From: an uncultured SAR86 cluster bacterium
GTDB lineage: Bacteria > Pseudomonadota > Gammaproteobacteria > Magnimaribacterales > Magnimaribacteraceae
DNA length: 55,439 nucleotides
Direction of reading: 5' to 3'
NCBI GenBank assembly: GCA_902604855.1
Contig: CACLAF010000009.1
Location: 1 to 55,439, forward strand
The position numbers were made by a program, and so were the translations under genes. This document shows, one piece after another, positions 10,102 through 19,727 of the stretch (position 1 is its first letter; every line of letters begins with the position of its first letter). The notes under the pieces are model-generated. The model saw only the letters and a program-made list of their open reading frames with translations. It was not told the DNA's origin and searched no databases.

Positions 10102-11106
10102 ATGTCTGAAGAGCTATCTAAATCTTTCCTCTCTTATTACTCCAACCTGTCTAATAAGGTATTTTCTTTACTAAGTTTTGAAAGAATTTTTGGAGGAGCA
10201 AGCCGAGAAACTTACAAAATTAGACTCAAAGATAGTTTGGGTAGTGAAGAACGATTAATTTTAAGACTTTCTCAAGAAAGCTCTCTTATAGAAACGGAAC
10301 AAAGAATAGAATATTTAGCTTATTCTGCTTTCCAAAAATCCAATGTTCCAGTACCAATCTTGATTGATATGTCAGAAGATGACTCAACTTTCAATGCTCC
10401 ATTCATGTTGATGAGAGAGTTGAATGGTGAAGCTGCAAATCCTTTTACTCCAAATGGCTACTCTCCTTACGAACAGGATATTGGCATTCAATTCTGGTCA
10501 ATTCTTGGCGAAATAGCTAAAAGGAAATTAGATAACGATATTTTTAATACTTTTGCAAAAGATCTGGATAAACCTTTTTGGAAAACTGAATTAGATAAAT
10601 GGGTAAAAGTGATAGAAGAAGATTCAATTGGAGTAGAGCCAATTTTAGATGCAGGCATAAGATATTTATATAGTTATCCTCCTAAGGAAGCTAAAAATAT
10701 ATGCATGGTTCACGGAGATTATAGAAGTGGTAATTTTCTCTATTTAAAGAATGAAATAACTGGGATTCTTGACTGGGAAATGGCACATTTAGGGGATCCC
10801 TTGGAAGACCTAGGTTGGGCATTATCTCCAATCTGGAGCTGGCAAGATAAAGACCGTCCAGCATATTTGATACCTAGAGATGAGGCGATAGAGGTTTGGG
10901 AAAGTTCCAGTAATTGCAAAGTTGATAAAAAAGATCTGGAGTGGTGGGAACTGTTCGCAGCAATCAAAGGTATGGCTATCTGGATTTCAGCTGGAAATGA
11001 GTTTAAATCTGGAAAAAATATTGATCCTATAAATTTATTTTCAGCTTGGATACCTGGCGATATCCATTTAGAAGTAATTTTGAATACGTTGGAAAGTAAA
11101 ATATGA
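10102..11106 (+). CDS. ACAD10/LvaA-type phosphotransferase (APH fold)
   Basis: The protein (334 aa) has an aminoglycoside-phosphotransferase/choline-kinase fold. Nucleotide-loop GGASRETYKI lies at residues 31-40 and a lysine-position arginine in LRLSQE. The Brenner motif HGDYRSGNF (His204, Asp206, Asn211) and the metal-binding DWE (Asp224) are present. The wording ILDWEMAHLGDPLEDLGW is typical of the ACAD10/ACAD11 kinase branch. Members such as Pseudomonas LvaA phosphorylate 4-hydroxyacyl-CoAs for breakdown. Overlap of its stop with the next start (ATGA) and the small partner downstream support this reading over antibiotic resistance. The true substrate is unproven. Confidence 0.85.
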   Translation: MSEELSKSFLSYYSNLSNKVFSLLSFERIFGGASRETYKIRLKDSLGSEERLILRLSQESSLIETEQRIEYLAYSAFQKSNVPVPILIDMSEDDSTFNAPFMLMRELNGEAANPFTPNGYSPYEQDIGIQFWSILGEIAKRKLDNDIFNTFAKDLDKPFWKTELDKWVKVIEEDSIGVEPILDAGIRYLYSYPPKEAKNICMVHGDYRSGNFLYLKNEITGILDWEMAHLGDPLEDLGWALSPIWSWQDKDRPAYLIPRDEAIEVWESSSNCKVDKKDLEWWELFAAIKGMAIWISAGNEFKSGKNIDPINLFSAWIPGDIHLEVILNTLESKI

Positions 11107-11546
11107 AACCAGATCTCAATATAGCTCTTTTAAATGCAGCCCAAGAAATAATTAGTAGATTTAGCCCGCTAATTGAAGATGAATATGAGAGATCTCGTTT
11201 GAGTTCATGGGGCGCTCTCGTCTTAATATCCGCTATGAAACTTGATGATGCCGGTGCTTCTTTAGATAAAGAAAATCAAGATATTATCGAATGGTTATTA
11301 TCAAATTCAAGAATTAAAGAAAATGAATTGGAAATACTCAAATCAGCCGATTCAGAGGATAACTCTATAAGTTTTCTTGATGAAAATAATCAGAAACTAA
11401 GACGCATCTTATCTGATGAAGTTGAGTTTTTAGAGAGTGATGGGCAGAGAGCTAAAGTTCGGAGTGCCTACGAGCTATTTAGGTCTATGCATCAAAGAAG
11501 GAAAGTAAGTGATCTAGTTGGTTTACTGCAACAGAAGATCGATTAA
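11103..11546 (+). CDS. Small helical protein, possible LvaB-like (DUF6285-type) partner of the phosphotransferase
   Basis: A 147-aa, probably all-helical soluble protein. It overlaps the phosphotransferase gene by 4 nt (ATGA), so the two are translationally coupled. In the Pseudomonas levulinic-acid operon the kinase LvaA needs a small protein, LvaB, coded next to it. Here size, position and the segment ERSRLSSWGALVLISAM, which loosely resembles the FHxRVAANAL stretch of that family, suggest the same role. This is an inference from context with weak sequence support. It ends on a TTAA shared with the small minus-strand gene. Confidence 0.6.
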   Translation: MKPDLNIALLNAAQEIISRFSPLIEDEYERSRLSSWGALVLISAMKLDDAGASLDKENQDIIEWLLSNSRIKENELEILKSADSEDNSISFLDENNQKLRRILSDEVEFLESDGQRAKVRSAYELFRSMHQRRKVSDLVGLLQQKID

Positions 11547-11662
11547 CTTGTCCATTGCACAAAAGATATGAACCCATAAGCGCCAATTATCATTGGTGCT
11601 AAATAAAGTGTGGGTAATATTACCTCAGATACCTTTCTTGCTGTTTTTTCTATTTTTTCCAT
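11543..11662 (-). CDS. 39-aa single-span membrane peptide, unknown
   Basis: A short frame starts MEKIEKTARKVSEV and continues into one hydrophobic stretch (about residues 15-36, ILPTLYLAPMIIGAYGF), ending VQWTS. A charged N-terminus followed by one membrane span is a common form for real small proteins. Its TAA overlaps the TAA of the opposite gene in TTAA, exactly as four other convergent pairs in this window do, which argues that it is real. TATTAG lies 6 nt before the ATG; there is no Shine-Dalgarno. I do not recognise the sequence. It could be a chance frame. Confidence 0.45.
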   Translation of the reverse strand: MEKIEKTARKVSEVILPTLYLAPMIIGAYGFISFVQWTS

Positions 11663-11760
11663 TTGTTACTAATATGTTAAAAATATATCTTATCATTTAT
11701 AATTATATATGTATATAAGTATTGTGAATATATTGTGAAAAACCTGTAAAATGGCTGTTT

Positions 11761-12744
11761 TTAAGAATGTTCAATAGAAAATTCAACTATACCAATCCCA
11801 TTTTCTCCCCTTAATGAGTAAAGAAGATAATTTTTATCATCTTCAAAAAAAATTGCTGGATCTCTGAGCTGATTTACCGGTATGTTGATTGCACTTTCAA
11901 CAGATTCATAGTTTGGTAAAAAAGCACCCTCCCAATCCTTTTCAGGCCTTAAAACCTCAATAGGTTTTGAAGCATTCCACTTATTTGATGGTAATGAAAG
12001 GTCAACTATTGAAAGAAGTATACGTTCTGGTTTGTCTCCTTTTCTGGTATGAAATACAAGTAATTGATCTTGATAAACCATCACAGCGCTGTGCCTTGTA
12101 TCTTCCTCCATGACTTGATTAATAATAGTGAAATCCTCAATATCTCCATTGTTTTTATATATGAAACCAGGCATAGATATTGCGTAATCATCAGTTTTAT
12201 AAGTAAATTTCCTAAAATAAGGCCATCCTACTATTTTCTTTTTAGCTTTAAAATTTATACCATCACAGGATGTAGCTACTCTCGTCTTTTGAAGACCAAA
12301 TTCGTCTAGACCGTGAAAATATAGAATTATTCTTTGATTGACTTCATCAACATGTGCATCTGGTGAAGCAATATGGGGAATGGTCAAATCATCAATTTTT
12401 TTGGGTATATGTTCGATATGATCAACGTGAGCATCTCTTTCTCTCAACTCATTTATGTTGAAATCATCAGGCATTGATGGCTTCTGATTTAAAAAATGGG
12501 AATTTTCAAGTTTTAAAGTGCCACCGGTCAGAATTTTCCATTGACCTTCCAGCTTATCCGAATATGCAAGTTTTATCCTATCTCCTTTATGATCTGCAAA
12601 GTACAAATAGTATTTTCCTAATGAGTCTTCAATCCAATCAGGTACTTTTATCAAGGAAGGACCATTTATATTAGAGCCGATCTCCTCCTCAAGAAATGGA
12701 GGTATTATTGGTTGATCAACAAAACGATTAATTTTTATTTTCAC
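11761..12744 (-). CDS. Glycoside hydrolase family 43-like five-bladed propeller protein
   Basis: This 327-aa protein has no signal peptide. Repeated pattern units such as KYYLYFADHKGDRIKLAYSDKLEG, IILYFHGLD, TSCDGINF and RDPAIFFEDDKNYLLYS are typical of the GH43/GH32/GH68 and GH130-type propeller superfamily. Those proteins read a sugar or sugar-phosphate at the propeller axis. Candidate acidic residues lie in SPDAHVDE and RDPAIFF, but I cannot place a full catalytic triad, so activity is uncertain. No sugar transporter adjoins it. It stands alone, divergent from parE, with its own 131-bp upstream region. Confidence 0.6.
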   Translation of the reverse strand: MKIKINRFVDQPIIPPFLEEEIGSNINGPSLIKVPDWIEDSLGKYYLYFADHKGDRIKLAYSDKLEGQWKILTGGTLKLENSHFLNQKPSMPDDFNINELRERDAHVDHIEHIPKKIDDLTIPHIASPDAHVDEVNQRIILYFHGLDEFGLQKTRVATSCDGINFKAKKKIVGWPYFRKFTYKTDDYAISMPGFIYKNNGDIEDFTIINQVMEEDTRHSAVMVYQDQLLVFHTRKGDKPERILLSIVDLSLPSNKWNASKPIEVLRPEKDWEGAFLPNYESVESAINIPVNQLRDPAIFFEDDKNYLLYSLRGENGIGIVEFSIEHS

Positions 12745-12856
12745 ATTATTTTTTATCAGTGAAGCTCAATAATAATCCTATGATTGATAGTAATAAATAA
12801 TTCTTCATCTCTAAATAATATTTAATTTCTAGTCACTCAGTTTGCTACCCAGAGGT

Positions 12857-12862
12857 TATAAT
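12857..12862 (+). promoter_or_regulatory. -10 box of parE-parC
   Basis: A perfect TATAAT lies 13 nt before the parE ATG, predicting a leader of about 7 nt without a Shine-Dalgarno. No good -35 box is seen. The 131-bp gap also holds the divergent promoter of the GH43-like gene. Confidence 0.5.
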
Positions 12863-12875
12863 ATGACAAAACCAA

Positions 12876-14762
12876 ATGGCAAGAGAATATACTGCAAAGT
12901 CAATTGAAGTCCTTTCAGGACTTGATCCTGTCAAAAAAAGGCCGGGTATGTACACCGAGACATCTCGTCCAAATCACCTAGCTCTTGAAGTAATAGACAA
13001 TAGTATTGATGAAGCTCTTGGAGGCTTTGCTTCTAAGATCAGTGTTTGTTTGTTCAAAGATGGATCTTTGAGTGTAGAGGATGACGGAAGAGGTATGCCG
13101 GTTGATATTCATCCTGATGAAGGTATACCTGCAGTTGAATTGATATTTACTAGGCTACATGCTGGGGCAAAGTTTTCTAATGAAGATTATAAATTTTCAG
13201 GAGGCCTTCATGGAGTTGGTGTCTCAGTTGTTAATGCTCTGTCTCTCCATCTTGAAGCAGAGATAAAAAGAGATGGAAAAAAGTATTCAATAAGATTTGA
13301 AGATAGTGAAAAAAAGATAGATCTCAAAACTATCGATAGTGTAGGACAAAAGAATACTGGCACTAAGGTGACTTTTTTAGCTGATCCACAGTATTTTGAT
13401 AATGCGAAAATATCTGTATCTCAACTTACTGCTGCCTTAAAAGCTAAAGCAGTTCTATCGCCAGGTTTAAAAATTTCTTTTTCTGATGAAAATACAGGAA
13501 AAACAGAAAGTTGGTGTTTTGTAGATGGACTTGCCTCATATCTAGCTGCTTCAAATCAAGGAGGGGAAGTAGTTCCTTCAGATCCCTTTGAAGGAGAGTA
13601 TCTTTCAGAAGATGGAGGTCTTACCTGGGCATTACAATGGGTACAAGGAATAGCTGATCCTATATCTGAGAGTTATGTAAACTTAATTCCTACTTCTCAG
13701 GGAGGGACGCATGTTAATGGCACAAGATCAGGACTTACTGAAGCTCTAAAGGAGTTTTGTGATTTCAGGAGCTTAATTCCTAGAGGTGTCAAATTAACAG
13801 CTGACGACATATGGCTAAACTGCAGCTCCATAATCTCGGCAAAAGTAAAAGACCCTCAATTTACCGGTCAGACTAAGGAAAGATTATCATCTAAGGAATT
13901 CTCAAATATTTCTTCACAGATCATCAAAGACTCTTTCAGCCTTTGGCTCAATCAACATACAGAAGAAGGTGAAACTATTGCAGAAATATGTATCGCTAAT
14001 GCCCAGGCTAGACAAAAGAGTAATAAGAAAGTTGATAGAAAAAAAATAGTATCAGGACCAGCTTTACCAGGAAAATTAACAGACTGTACTAGTGATGATC
14101 CAGAACTAGGAGAATTATTTTTAGTGGAGGGGGAGTCAGCTGGCGGATCTGCCAAAAGGGCAAGAGATAGAAACTTCCAAGCTATTCTTCCACTCAAAGG
14201 AAAAATTATGAATACTTGGGAAGTAGATGTTAGTGAAGTATTAGCTTCTCAAGAGGTAAATAACATTGCAATAGCTCTTGGCGTTGAACCTGGAAGCAAT
14301 GATTTAGACGGACTTAGGTATGGCAAAGTTTGTATTTTAGCTGATGCAGATTCAGATGGACTGCATATTGCAACTCTTTTGTGTGCTCTTTTCTTGAAAC
14401 ATTTTCGACCTTTAGTAGAAGCAGGAAGAGTCTACGTTTCGATGCCACCTCTCTACAGAATTGATCAAGGGAAAGATGTGTATTACGCTTTAGATGATCC
14501 AGAAAAAGATAACTTGGTAGACGAATTACAGAAAAAAAATAAAAGGACAAAAATAGAAGTTCAAAGATTTAAAGGTCTAGGAGAAATGAATGCCTCCCAA
14601 CTGAGAGAGACTACTATGTTACCTGGAGCTAGAAGGCTAGTTCAACTTACAGTCAAAAATGGAGATAAATCATCTCAAATGGTTGATATGTTGCTATCAA
14701 AAAAAAGGTCTCAAGATAGAAAAGAGTGGCTTGAAGATAAAGGAAACTTAGCTAATGTCTGA
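12876..14762 (+). CDS. parE: DNA topoisomerase IV subunit B (ParE)
   Basis: ParE is the ATPase subunit that drives decatenation of daughter chromosomes. At 628 aa it matches E. coli ParE (630) rather than the longer GyrB. In order it shows the GHKL ATP site ([38 protein letters not shown]), the transducer domain and the TOPRIM domain ([24 protein letters not shown]). The C-terminal [17 protein letters not shown] segment follows. The start [19 protein letters not shown] is ParE-like. It overlaps parC by 8 nt, so the subunits are made from one message. Confidence 0.96.
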   Translation: MAREYTAKSIEVLSGLDPVKKRPGMYTETSRPNHLALEVIDNSIDEALGGFASKISVCLFKDGSLSVEDDGRGMPVDIHPDEGIPAVELIFTRLHAGAKFSNEDYKFSGGLHGVGVSVVNALSLHLEAEIKRDGKKYSIRFEDSEKKIDLKTIDSVGQKNTGTKVTFLADPQYFDNAKISVSQLTAALKAKAVLSPGLKISFSDENTGKTESWCFVDGLASYLAASNQGGEVVPSDPFEGEYLSEDGGLTWALQWVQGIADPISESYVNLIPTSQGGTHVNGTRSGLTEALKEFCDFRSLIPRGVKLTADDIWLNCSSIISAKVKDPQFTGQTKERLSSKEFSNISSQIIKDSFSLWLNQHTEEGETIAEICIANAQARQKSNKKVDRKKIVSGPALPGKLTDCTSDDPELGELFLVEGESAGGSAKRARDRNFQAILPLKGKIMNTWEVDVSEVLASQEVNNIAIALGVEPGSNDLDGLRYGKVCILADADSDGLHIATLLCALFLKHFRPLVEAGRVYVSMPPLYRIDQGKDVYYALDDPEKDNLVDELQKKNKRTKIEVQRFKGLGEMNASQLRETTMLPGARRLVQLTVKNGDKSSQMVDMLLSKKRSQDRKEWLEDKGNLANV

Positions 14763-16986
14763 AAAACTTGAACAACAATCTTTAAGTCAGTTTAGCGAGA
14801 AGGCATACCTTGATTACTCAATGTACGTAATCCTTGATCGAGCTTTACCTCATATAGGGGACGGCCTTAAACCGGTACAAAGAAGAATTATCTATGCCAT
14901 GTCCGAGTTAGGGCTCAGTTCAGCAGCTAAATATAAAAAGAGTGCTAGGACAGTAGGAGATGTAATAGGTAAATTTCATCCTCATGGCGATACTGCCGCT
15001 TACGAAGCAATGGTCCTTTTATCTCAATCTTTCTCGACCAGATATCCTCTTATTGACGGTCAAGGCAATTGGGGCTCAATAGATGATCCAAAATCTTTTG
15101 CTGCAATGAGATATACCGAGTGCCGTCTCTCGTCTTATGCAAAAAGTCTTTTAGAAGAACTTGGGCAAGGCACGGTAGATTGGGATAGTAATTTTGATGG
15201 AACACTTTTAGAGCCCACTGTATTGCCAGCGAGATTGCCAAATCTATTATTGAATGGCGCAACTGGCATAGCTGTTGGAATGGCAACGGATATACCTCCT
15301 CACAATCTAAATGAAGTTGTAAATGCATGTATTAAAATTCTGGATGAACCTAAAGTTACTGTTGAGGAACTCTATAAAATTATTCCAGGACCTGATTTCC
15401 CAACTGAAGCTGAAATAATTTCTTCTGAAGAAGACCTCAAAGAAATTTATCAATCAGGTAGAGGGTCTGTAAGAATGAGATCTACTTATAGTATTGAAAA
15501 TGGTGAAATTATCATCACTGCCTTGCCTCATCAAACATCAAGTTCCAAGGTATTGGAACAAATAGCGCTTCAAATGGACACGAAGAAGCTTCCGATGATA
15601 GTTGATTTAAGAGATGAGAGTGATGAAGAGAATCCTACGAGATTAGTGCTAGTACCAAAATCTAACAGAGTTGATAAAGATGCAGTAATGAACCATTTAT
15701 TTGCCACAACAGATCTCCAAAAGAACTACAGAGTAAATATGAATCTCATTGGCCTTAATGGCAAACCTCAGACAAGAGATATTAAGCTCGTTTTAAAAGA
15801 ATGGCTAACATTTAGATCTCAAACAGTAACGAGACGACTTCAGTATAGGCTGGACTGGGTTTTAGATAGACTTCATATACTGGAAGGTCTTCTAGTTATT
15901 TATCTAAATATCGATGAGGTGATTAATATCATCAGAAATGAAGATGACCCCAATAAAGTATTACAGAAAAAATTTAAATTAAGCGTAGTTCAAGTTGATG
16001 CTATTTTAGAGATAAGGCTAAGACAATTAGCGAAGCTTGAAGAAATAAAAATAAAAGAAGAACAAGGTAATCTTGACTCTGAGAGGAAAGATCTAGAAAA
16101 GTTATTAGGTTCCAAAAATCGCCTAAAGACTCTTATAAAAAAAGAGTTGAAAGCTGATGCAGAGATTTATGGAGATCAAAGGAATAGTCCTATAGTCACA
16201 AGAGAAGAAGCTTCTGCTTTTGATGAAACAGAATTAATTTCGTCTGATCCAGTTACTGTTGTTTTATCAGAAAGAGGCTGGATAAGGGCTGCAAAAGGAC
16301 ATGATATTGACCCAGAATCATTGAATTATAGGGAAGGGGATAGTTATTTTTCATCAGCCTTATCAAGAAACAATCAGAATGCTGTGTTCTTTGATTCAAA
16401 AGGTAAAGCATACACTTTACCTTGTCATTCACTTCCATCTGCAAGAGGACAAGGGGAACCCCTTTCAGGAAGATTAAATGCAGAATCTGGTGAAACTTTC
16501 ATGGGAGTAATTTCTGGAACAACCGAAGGAAAGATTGTCTTAGCAACCTCGTCAGGATATGGATTCTTAGCAAATCTCGGAGACTTGCAAACCAAAAATA
16601 AATCAGGAAAAGCTGCAATAAGAGTTCAAGAGAATGCAAAAGTTTTGATTCCCAAACTAATCGAAGATGAAAGAGATGTTCTAGCTGCCATATCAAATCA
16701 AGGTCGTATGCTAGTCTTTCCTCATTCTGAATTACCTCAATTAGCCAGAGGTAAAGGTAATAAAATTATTGGAATTCCAAAAGCAAACTTTGAATCTGGT
16801 GAAGAATTTTTACAAGAGTTGGCTGTAATAAGTGAAGGCAGAGAGTTAAAGTTGATAAGTGGAAAACGACATTTCACAATTAAGTTTAAGGATTTAGAAA
16901 ATTTTTATGGAAACAGAGGACGAAGAGGAAACTTCTTACCAAAAGGCTTTAGAAAAGTCGATAAAGTTGAGGTAGTCACTCCATAG
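14755..16986 (+). CDS. parC: DNA topoisomerase IV subunit A (ParC)
   Basis: ParC is the DNA-cleaving subunit (743 aa). The breakage-reunion domain has [14 protein letters not shown], the quinolone-determining stretch [13 protein letters not shown] and active-site Tyr120 (AAMRYTE). Position 80 is Thr where E. coli has Ser; Glu84 is kept. A coiled-coil tower and a C-terminal six-bladed beta-pinwheel domain follow, the latter shorter and more degenerate than in GyrA, without a clear GyrA box. Its start overlaps the parE end. Confidence 0.96.
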   Translation: MSEKLEQQSLSQFSEKAYLDYSMYVILDRALPHIGDGLKPVQRRIIYAMSELGLSSAAKYKKSARTVGDVIGKFHPHGDTAAYEAMVLLSQSFSTRYPLIDGQGNWGSIDDPKSFAAMRYTECRLSSYAKSLLEELGQGTVDWDSNFDGTLLEPTVLPARLPNLLLNGATGIAVGMATDIPPHNLNEVVNACIKILDEPKVTVEELYKIIPGPDFPTEAEIISSEEDLKEIYQSGRGSVRMRSTYSIENGEIIITALPHQTSSSKVLEQIALQMDTKKLPMIVDLRDESDEENPTRLVLVPKSNRVDKDAVMNHLFATTDLQKNYRVNMNLIGLNGKPQTRDIKLVLKEWLTFRSQTVTRRLQYRLDWVLDRLHILEGLLVIYLNIDEVINIIRNEDDPNKVLQKKFKLSVVQVDAILEIRLRQLAKLEEIKIKEEQGNLDSERKDLEKLLGSKNRLKTLIKKELKADAEIYGDQRNSPIVTREEASAFDETELISSDPVTVVLSERGWIRAAKGHDIDPESLNYREGDSYFSSALSRNNQNAVFFDSKGKAYTLPCHSLPSARGQGEPLSGRLNAESGETFMGVISGTTEGKIVLATSSGYGFLANLGDLQTKNKSGKAAIRVQENAKVLIPKLIEDERDVLAAISNQGRMLVFPHSELPQLARGKGNKIIGIPKANFESGEEFLQELAVISEGRELKLISGKRHFTIKFKDLENFYGNRGRRGNFLPKGFRKVDKVEVVTP

Positions 16987-17041
16987 AACTTACAGTCTTA
17001 ATTTTAAGAGAAAGAAAATATACTTTTAATTGGAGAAATCA

Positions 17042-17503
17042 ATGAAAGAAAAATTTCCATCCTTAGGTAATGAGGTAACTATAACCGAAGAAATGTGTGA
17101 TCTTAACGGTCATATGAACGTAATCTATTATGCTCAAATTTTTGAAGATGAGTTTCCTTTTTATTCAAATTTAGGGTTTAACTCCGATTATTTTAAGGAA
17201 GGTTATTCATTCTTTACTCTTGAAATGAATATAAGATATTTGAAAGAGATGAAAAAAGGCGAAATTGCTTTGCCTTGTTTTAGATACTTTGCGATTAAAC
17301 CAAAATTAATCCATTACGGAGGGGTTATTCTTAATGAGTCCGGTGAAGTTTCTGCAATAACAGAAAATATTTTGGTCAATGTTGATATGAGTACACGAAG
17401 ATCCTGTGAGATGAAAGATGAAATGATTCAGCATCTTAATGGAATGCTGGATGAACACTCGGCTACGGGAGATGTAGGCTTTGATTTAAGACTAAAGATT
17501 TAA
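17042..17503 (+). CDS. Acyl-CoA thioesterase, 4HBT hotdog family
   Basis: A 153-aa hotdog-fold protein. The motif DLNGHMNVIYYAQIFED near the N-terminus matches the 4-hydroxybenzoyl-CoA-type thioesterase signature, with the catalytic Asp and the helix-capping GHMN. I chose the ATG at 17042 because TGGAG (17031-17035) is a well-spaced ribosome-binding site; the in-frame TTG at 17030 would bury that site in the coding region. It resembles betainyl/carnitine-CoA type thioesterases in outline, but substrate is unknown. It follows parC by 55 bp and ends on a TTAA shared with the aldo/keto reductase. Confidence 0.8.
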   Translation: MKEKFPSLGNEVTITEEMCDLNGHMNVIYYAQIFEDEFPFYSNLGFNSDYFKEGYSFFTLEMNIRYLKEMKKGEIALPCFRYFAIKPKLIHYGGVILNESGEVSAITENILVNVDMSTRRSCEMKDEMIQHLNGMLDEHSATGDVGFDLRLKI

Positions 17504-18468
17504 ATAGATAATAATTCTTTTTGTATATTCTCATCAATTAAAGGAATAACTTCGGTACTCTCCAGATTTTCTTTTAATTGCTCAAGTTTGGAGGCTCCTA
17601 AGATTACAGTCGAGACGTTTTTATTTAGTAGACACCAGGCTATGGCAAGTTTTGACATGCTGATATTTAACTTTTCTGCAATAGGCGCTAATTTTGTAAC
17701 TCTTCCCATCCTCTCCTGACCTCGATCAGACTCCACCATACTTTTTTTCAGCCATTCATAACCTGACAAGGTTGCTCTAGAGCCCTCTGGAATACCATCA
17801 AGATATTTTCCTGTTAAAGCACCGGAAGCTAAAGGAGACCAGATAGTAGTACCAAGACCATACTTCTCGTAGAGTGGTCCGTATTCGTTCTCAAACCTAT
17901 TTCTATCGAGCAGGTTATATTGTGGTTGCTCCATAGAAGGAGGAGTTAAGTGATTAGTAAAGGCAAATTCATATGCTTCTGTAATTTCTTCAGCAGTCCA
18001 TTCTGAAGTTCCCCAATACAAAACTTTACCCTGAGTAACTAGATTATGCATAGCCCAAACAGTTTCACCTATGGGTGTATCAGGGTCAGCCCTGTGACAG
18101 AAAAAGAGATCGAGATAATCTACTTGTAGTCTTTCCAGTGCTTGATGACAGGCTTCGGTTATATGCTTTCTGCTAAGGCCGATTTGAGTTGGTAACGGAT
18201 TTTCTTTAGCTCCAAAGAATACCTTTGAAGAGACGCAATAAGAATCTCTAGGATTTGTTAGGGCTTTTAATGCCTTACCCATTACAATCTCAGACTCTCC
18301 TCTTTCGTATCCTTCGGCATTATCAAAGAAGTTAATACCTGCGTCTAAGCAAGTTCCAAACATAGACTCAGCAAGCTTGGTATCTACTTGTTTATTGAAA
18401 GTTACCCATGATCCAAATGATAGTTCTGAAACTTTCAGACCTGATTTGCCTAAATTTCTATATTTCAT
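17500..18468 (-). CDS. Aldo/keto reductase, Kv-beta-like (AKR6-type)
   Basis: An NADPH-dependent oxidoreductase of 322 aa with a TIM-barrel. The catalytic tetrad is Asp49 (FFDNAEGY), Tyr54, Lys82 (SSKVF) and His125 (FFCHRAD). The cofactor end STVILGASKLEQLKENL is intact. The wording MKYRNLGKSGLKVSELSFG and WGTSEWTAEEI follows voltage-gated potassium-channel beta-subunit-like reductases. Its Shine-Dalgarno AGGGGA overlaps the end of argD, 1 bp upstream, so the two are co-transcribed and probably translationally coupled. Physiological substrate unknown. Confidence 0.9.
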   Translation of the reverse strand: MKYRNLGKSGLKVSELSFGSWVTFNKQVDTKLAESMFGTCLDAGINFFDNAEGYERGESEIVMGKALKALTNPRDSYCVSSKVFFGAKENPLPTQIGLSRKHITEACHQALERLQVDYLDLFFCHRADPDTPIGETVWAMHNLVTQGKVLYWGTSEWTAEEITEAYEFAFTNHLTPPSMEQPQYNLLDRNRFENEYGPLYEKYGLGTTIWSPLASGALTGKYLDGIPEGSRATLSGYEWLKKSMVESDRGQERMGRVTKLAPIAEKLNISMSKLAIAWCLLNKNVSTVILGASKLEQLKENLESTEVIPLIDENIQKELLSI

Positions 18469-18469
18469 A

Positions 18470-19669
18470 TTATTCCCCTAATAAAACTTGTTTTAATATC
18501 TCAACACCTTTTTCTATTTCCGAATTCGAGATATTTAGAGCAGGAGCTAATCTAAGACAATTTGAACCTGCGGAAACCAAGATTAAGCCTTGTTCATATG
18601 CTTGATCTAAAACTTCATTAGCACTTTTATCTACTAAATCGCAACCAATCCATAATCCCGCCGACCTTATATCTGAGAAGATTCCCTGAGTTTCTAACTC
18701 AGATAAAAGATTTAAAAATAATTTTTCCTTTTCACTGACATCACTAAGAAATTTTTCATCACTCACTATATTTAATACTTCATGAGCGACTGCACAGGCA
18801 ATTGGATTGCCTCCAAAAGTTGAGCCATGAGTGCCTGGCTGCATACTCTCACCAATTACTTTTGTCGTTAGTGTGGCTCCAATAGGTATTCCGCCACCTA
18901 ATCCCTTTGCAGATGTCACTATGTCCGGTTGAATGTCATAGTTCATGTATCCGTAGAGGCTTCCCATTCTACCAACTCCACTTTGTACTTCGTCAATTAT
19001 AAGAAGAGCACCTTTTTCAGACGTCACCTCATTAAGTTTTGTCATAAAGTCATTCGTCGCTTTGAAGACTCCAGCCTCTCCTTGAACTGGTTCAAGAATA
19101 ACAGCTGCAGTTTGATCCGTAATAAGCTCATCTAAACATGACAAGTCATTAAATAATCCGTGCTTGATTCCAGGCATTAGGGGTTCGAATCCATTCCTGT
19201 GCATTTCAGAACTTCCTAGAGATATATTTAAAAGGGATCTTCCATGAAAAGAGTTTTGAAAAGAAACTATTTCATTTCTATTTTCATTTCTCGAAGAGTG
19301 ATATTTTCTAGCTATTTTTATAGCAGCTTCGTTAGCTTCTGATCCCGAATTACTAAAAAAAATATTTTCTGCAAAAGTTAACTCAGTTAGCTTATTAGCT
19401 AATTTAATTGCTGGTTCATTTGTTAAGTAATTACTAAGATGCCATATTTTTTTTGACTGATCTGTCAGTGCCTTGACAAGAGAAGGGTGAGAATGACCTA
19501 AGGAATTGACGGCTATTCCTCCTCCAAAATCTATGTATTCTTTATCATCTTGGTCCCAAACAAGAGATCCCTCTGCCTTTTTCGGCACAAAATTTGCAGG
19601 AGAATAATTCGGCAACATGACGTTGTCATATACCCCTCTTAATTTATTATTTTTACTATTTTGTTTCAT
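18470..19669 (-). CDS. argD: Acetylornithine/succinylornithine aminotransferase (ArgD/AstC family)
   Basis: This is a 399-aa class III PLP aminotransferase. It shows GGIAVNSLGHSHP, the cofactor-binding SNSGSEANEAAIK, EPVQGEAGV, IIDEVQSGVGR and the PLP lysine Lys255 in TSAKGLGGGIPIGA. The family transfers the amino group of N-acetylornithine (arginine synthesis) or succinylornithine (arginine catabolism). With no other ast gene present, I prefer ArgD, but sequence alone does not separate them. Such enzymes also serve in lysine synthesis. It heads a two-gene unit with the aldo/keto reductase and has a good promoter inside the neighbouring divergent gene. Confidence 0.88.
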   Translation of the reverse strand: MKQNSKNNKLRGVYDNVMLPNYSPANFVPKKAEGSLVWDQDDKEYIDFGGGIAVNSLGHSHPSLVKALTDQSKKIWHLSNYLTNEPAIKLANKLTELTFAENIFFSNSGSEANEAAIKIARKYHSSRNENRNEIVSFQNSFHGRSLLNISLGSSEMHRNGFEPLMPGIKHGLFNDLSCLDELITDQTAAVILEPVQGEAGVFKATNDFMTKLNEVTSEKGALLIIDEVQSGVGRMGSLYGYMNYDIQPDIVTSAKGLGGGIPIGATLTTKVIGESMQPGTHGSTFGGNPIACAVAHEVLNIVSDEKFLSDVSEKEKLFLNLLSELETQGIFSDIRSAGLWIGCDLVDKSANEVLDQAYEQGLILVSAGSNCLRLAPALNISNSEIEKGVEILKQVLLGE

Positions 19670-19699
19670 TCACTGAAGTTTATTGGGCGAGAGAGTAGT

Positions 19700-19727
19700 A
19701 TTATAGATACCCTTTTTATATGGTCAA
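19700..19727 (-). promoter_or_regulatory. Sigma-70 promoter of argD
   Basis: On the minus strand TTGACC (19727-19722) and TATAAT (19705-19700) are 16 bp apart, one of the best sigma-70 promoters in the window. The -35 box overlaps the first codon of the divergent DUF2244 gene. It predicts a leader of about 24 nt for argD. Confidence 0.65.

Noticed and set aside
10102-11106. Aminoglycoside resistance kinase
   Set aside because: The fold is shared, but wording around ILDWEMAHLGDPLEDLGW and the operon context fit the ACAD10/LvaA branch.
17030-17041. TTG start four codons upstream for the first thioesterase
   Set aside because: The good Shine-Dalgarno TGGAG at 17031-17035 points to the ATG at 17042.
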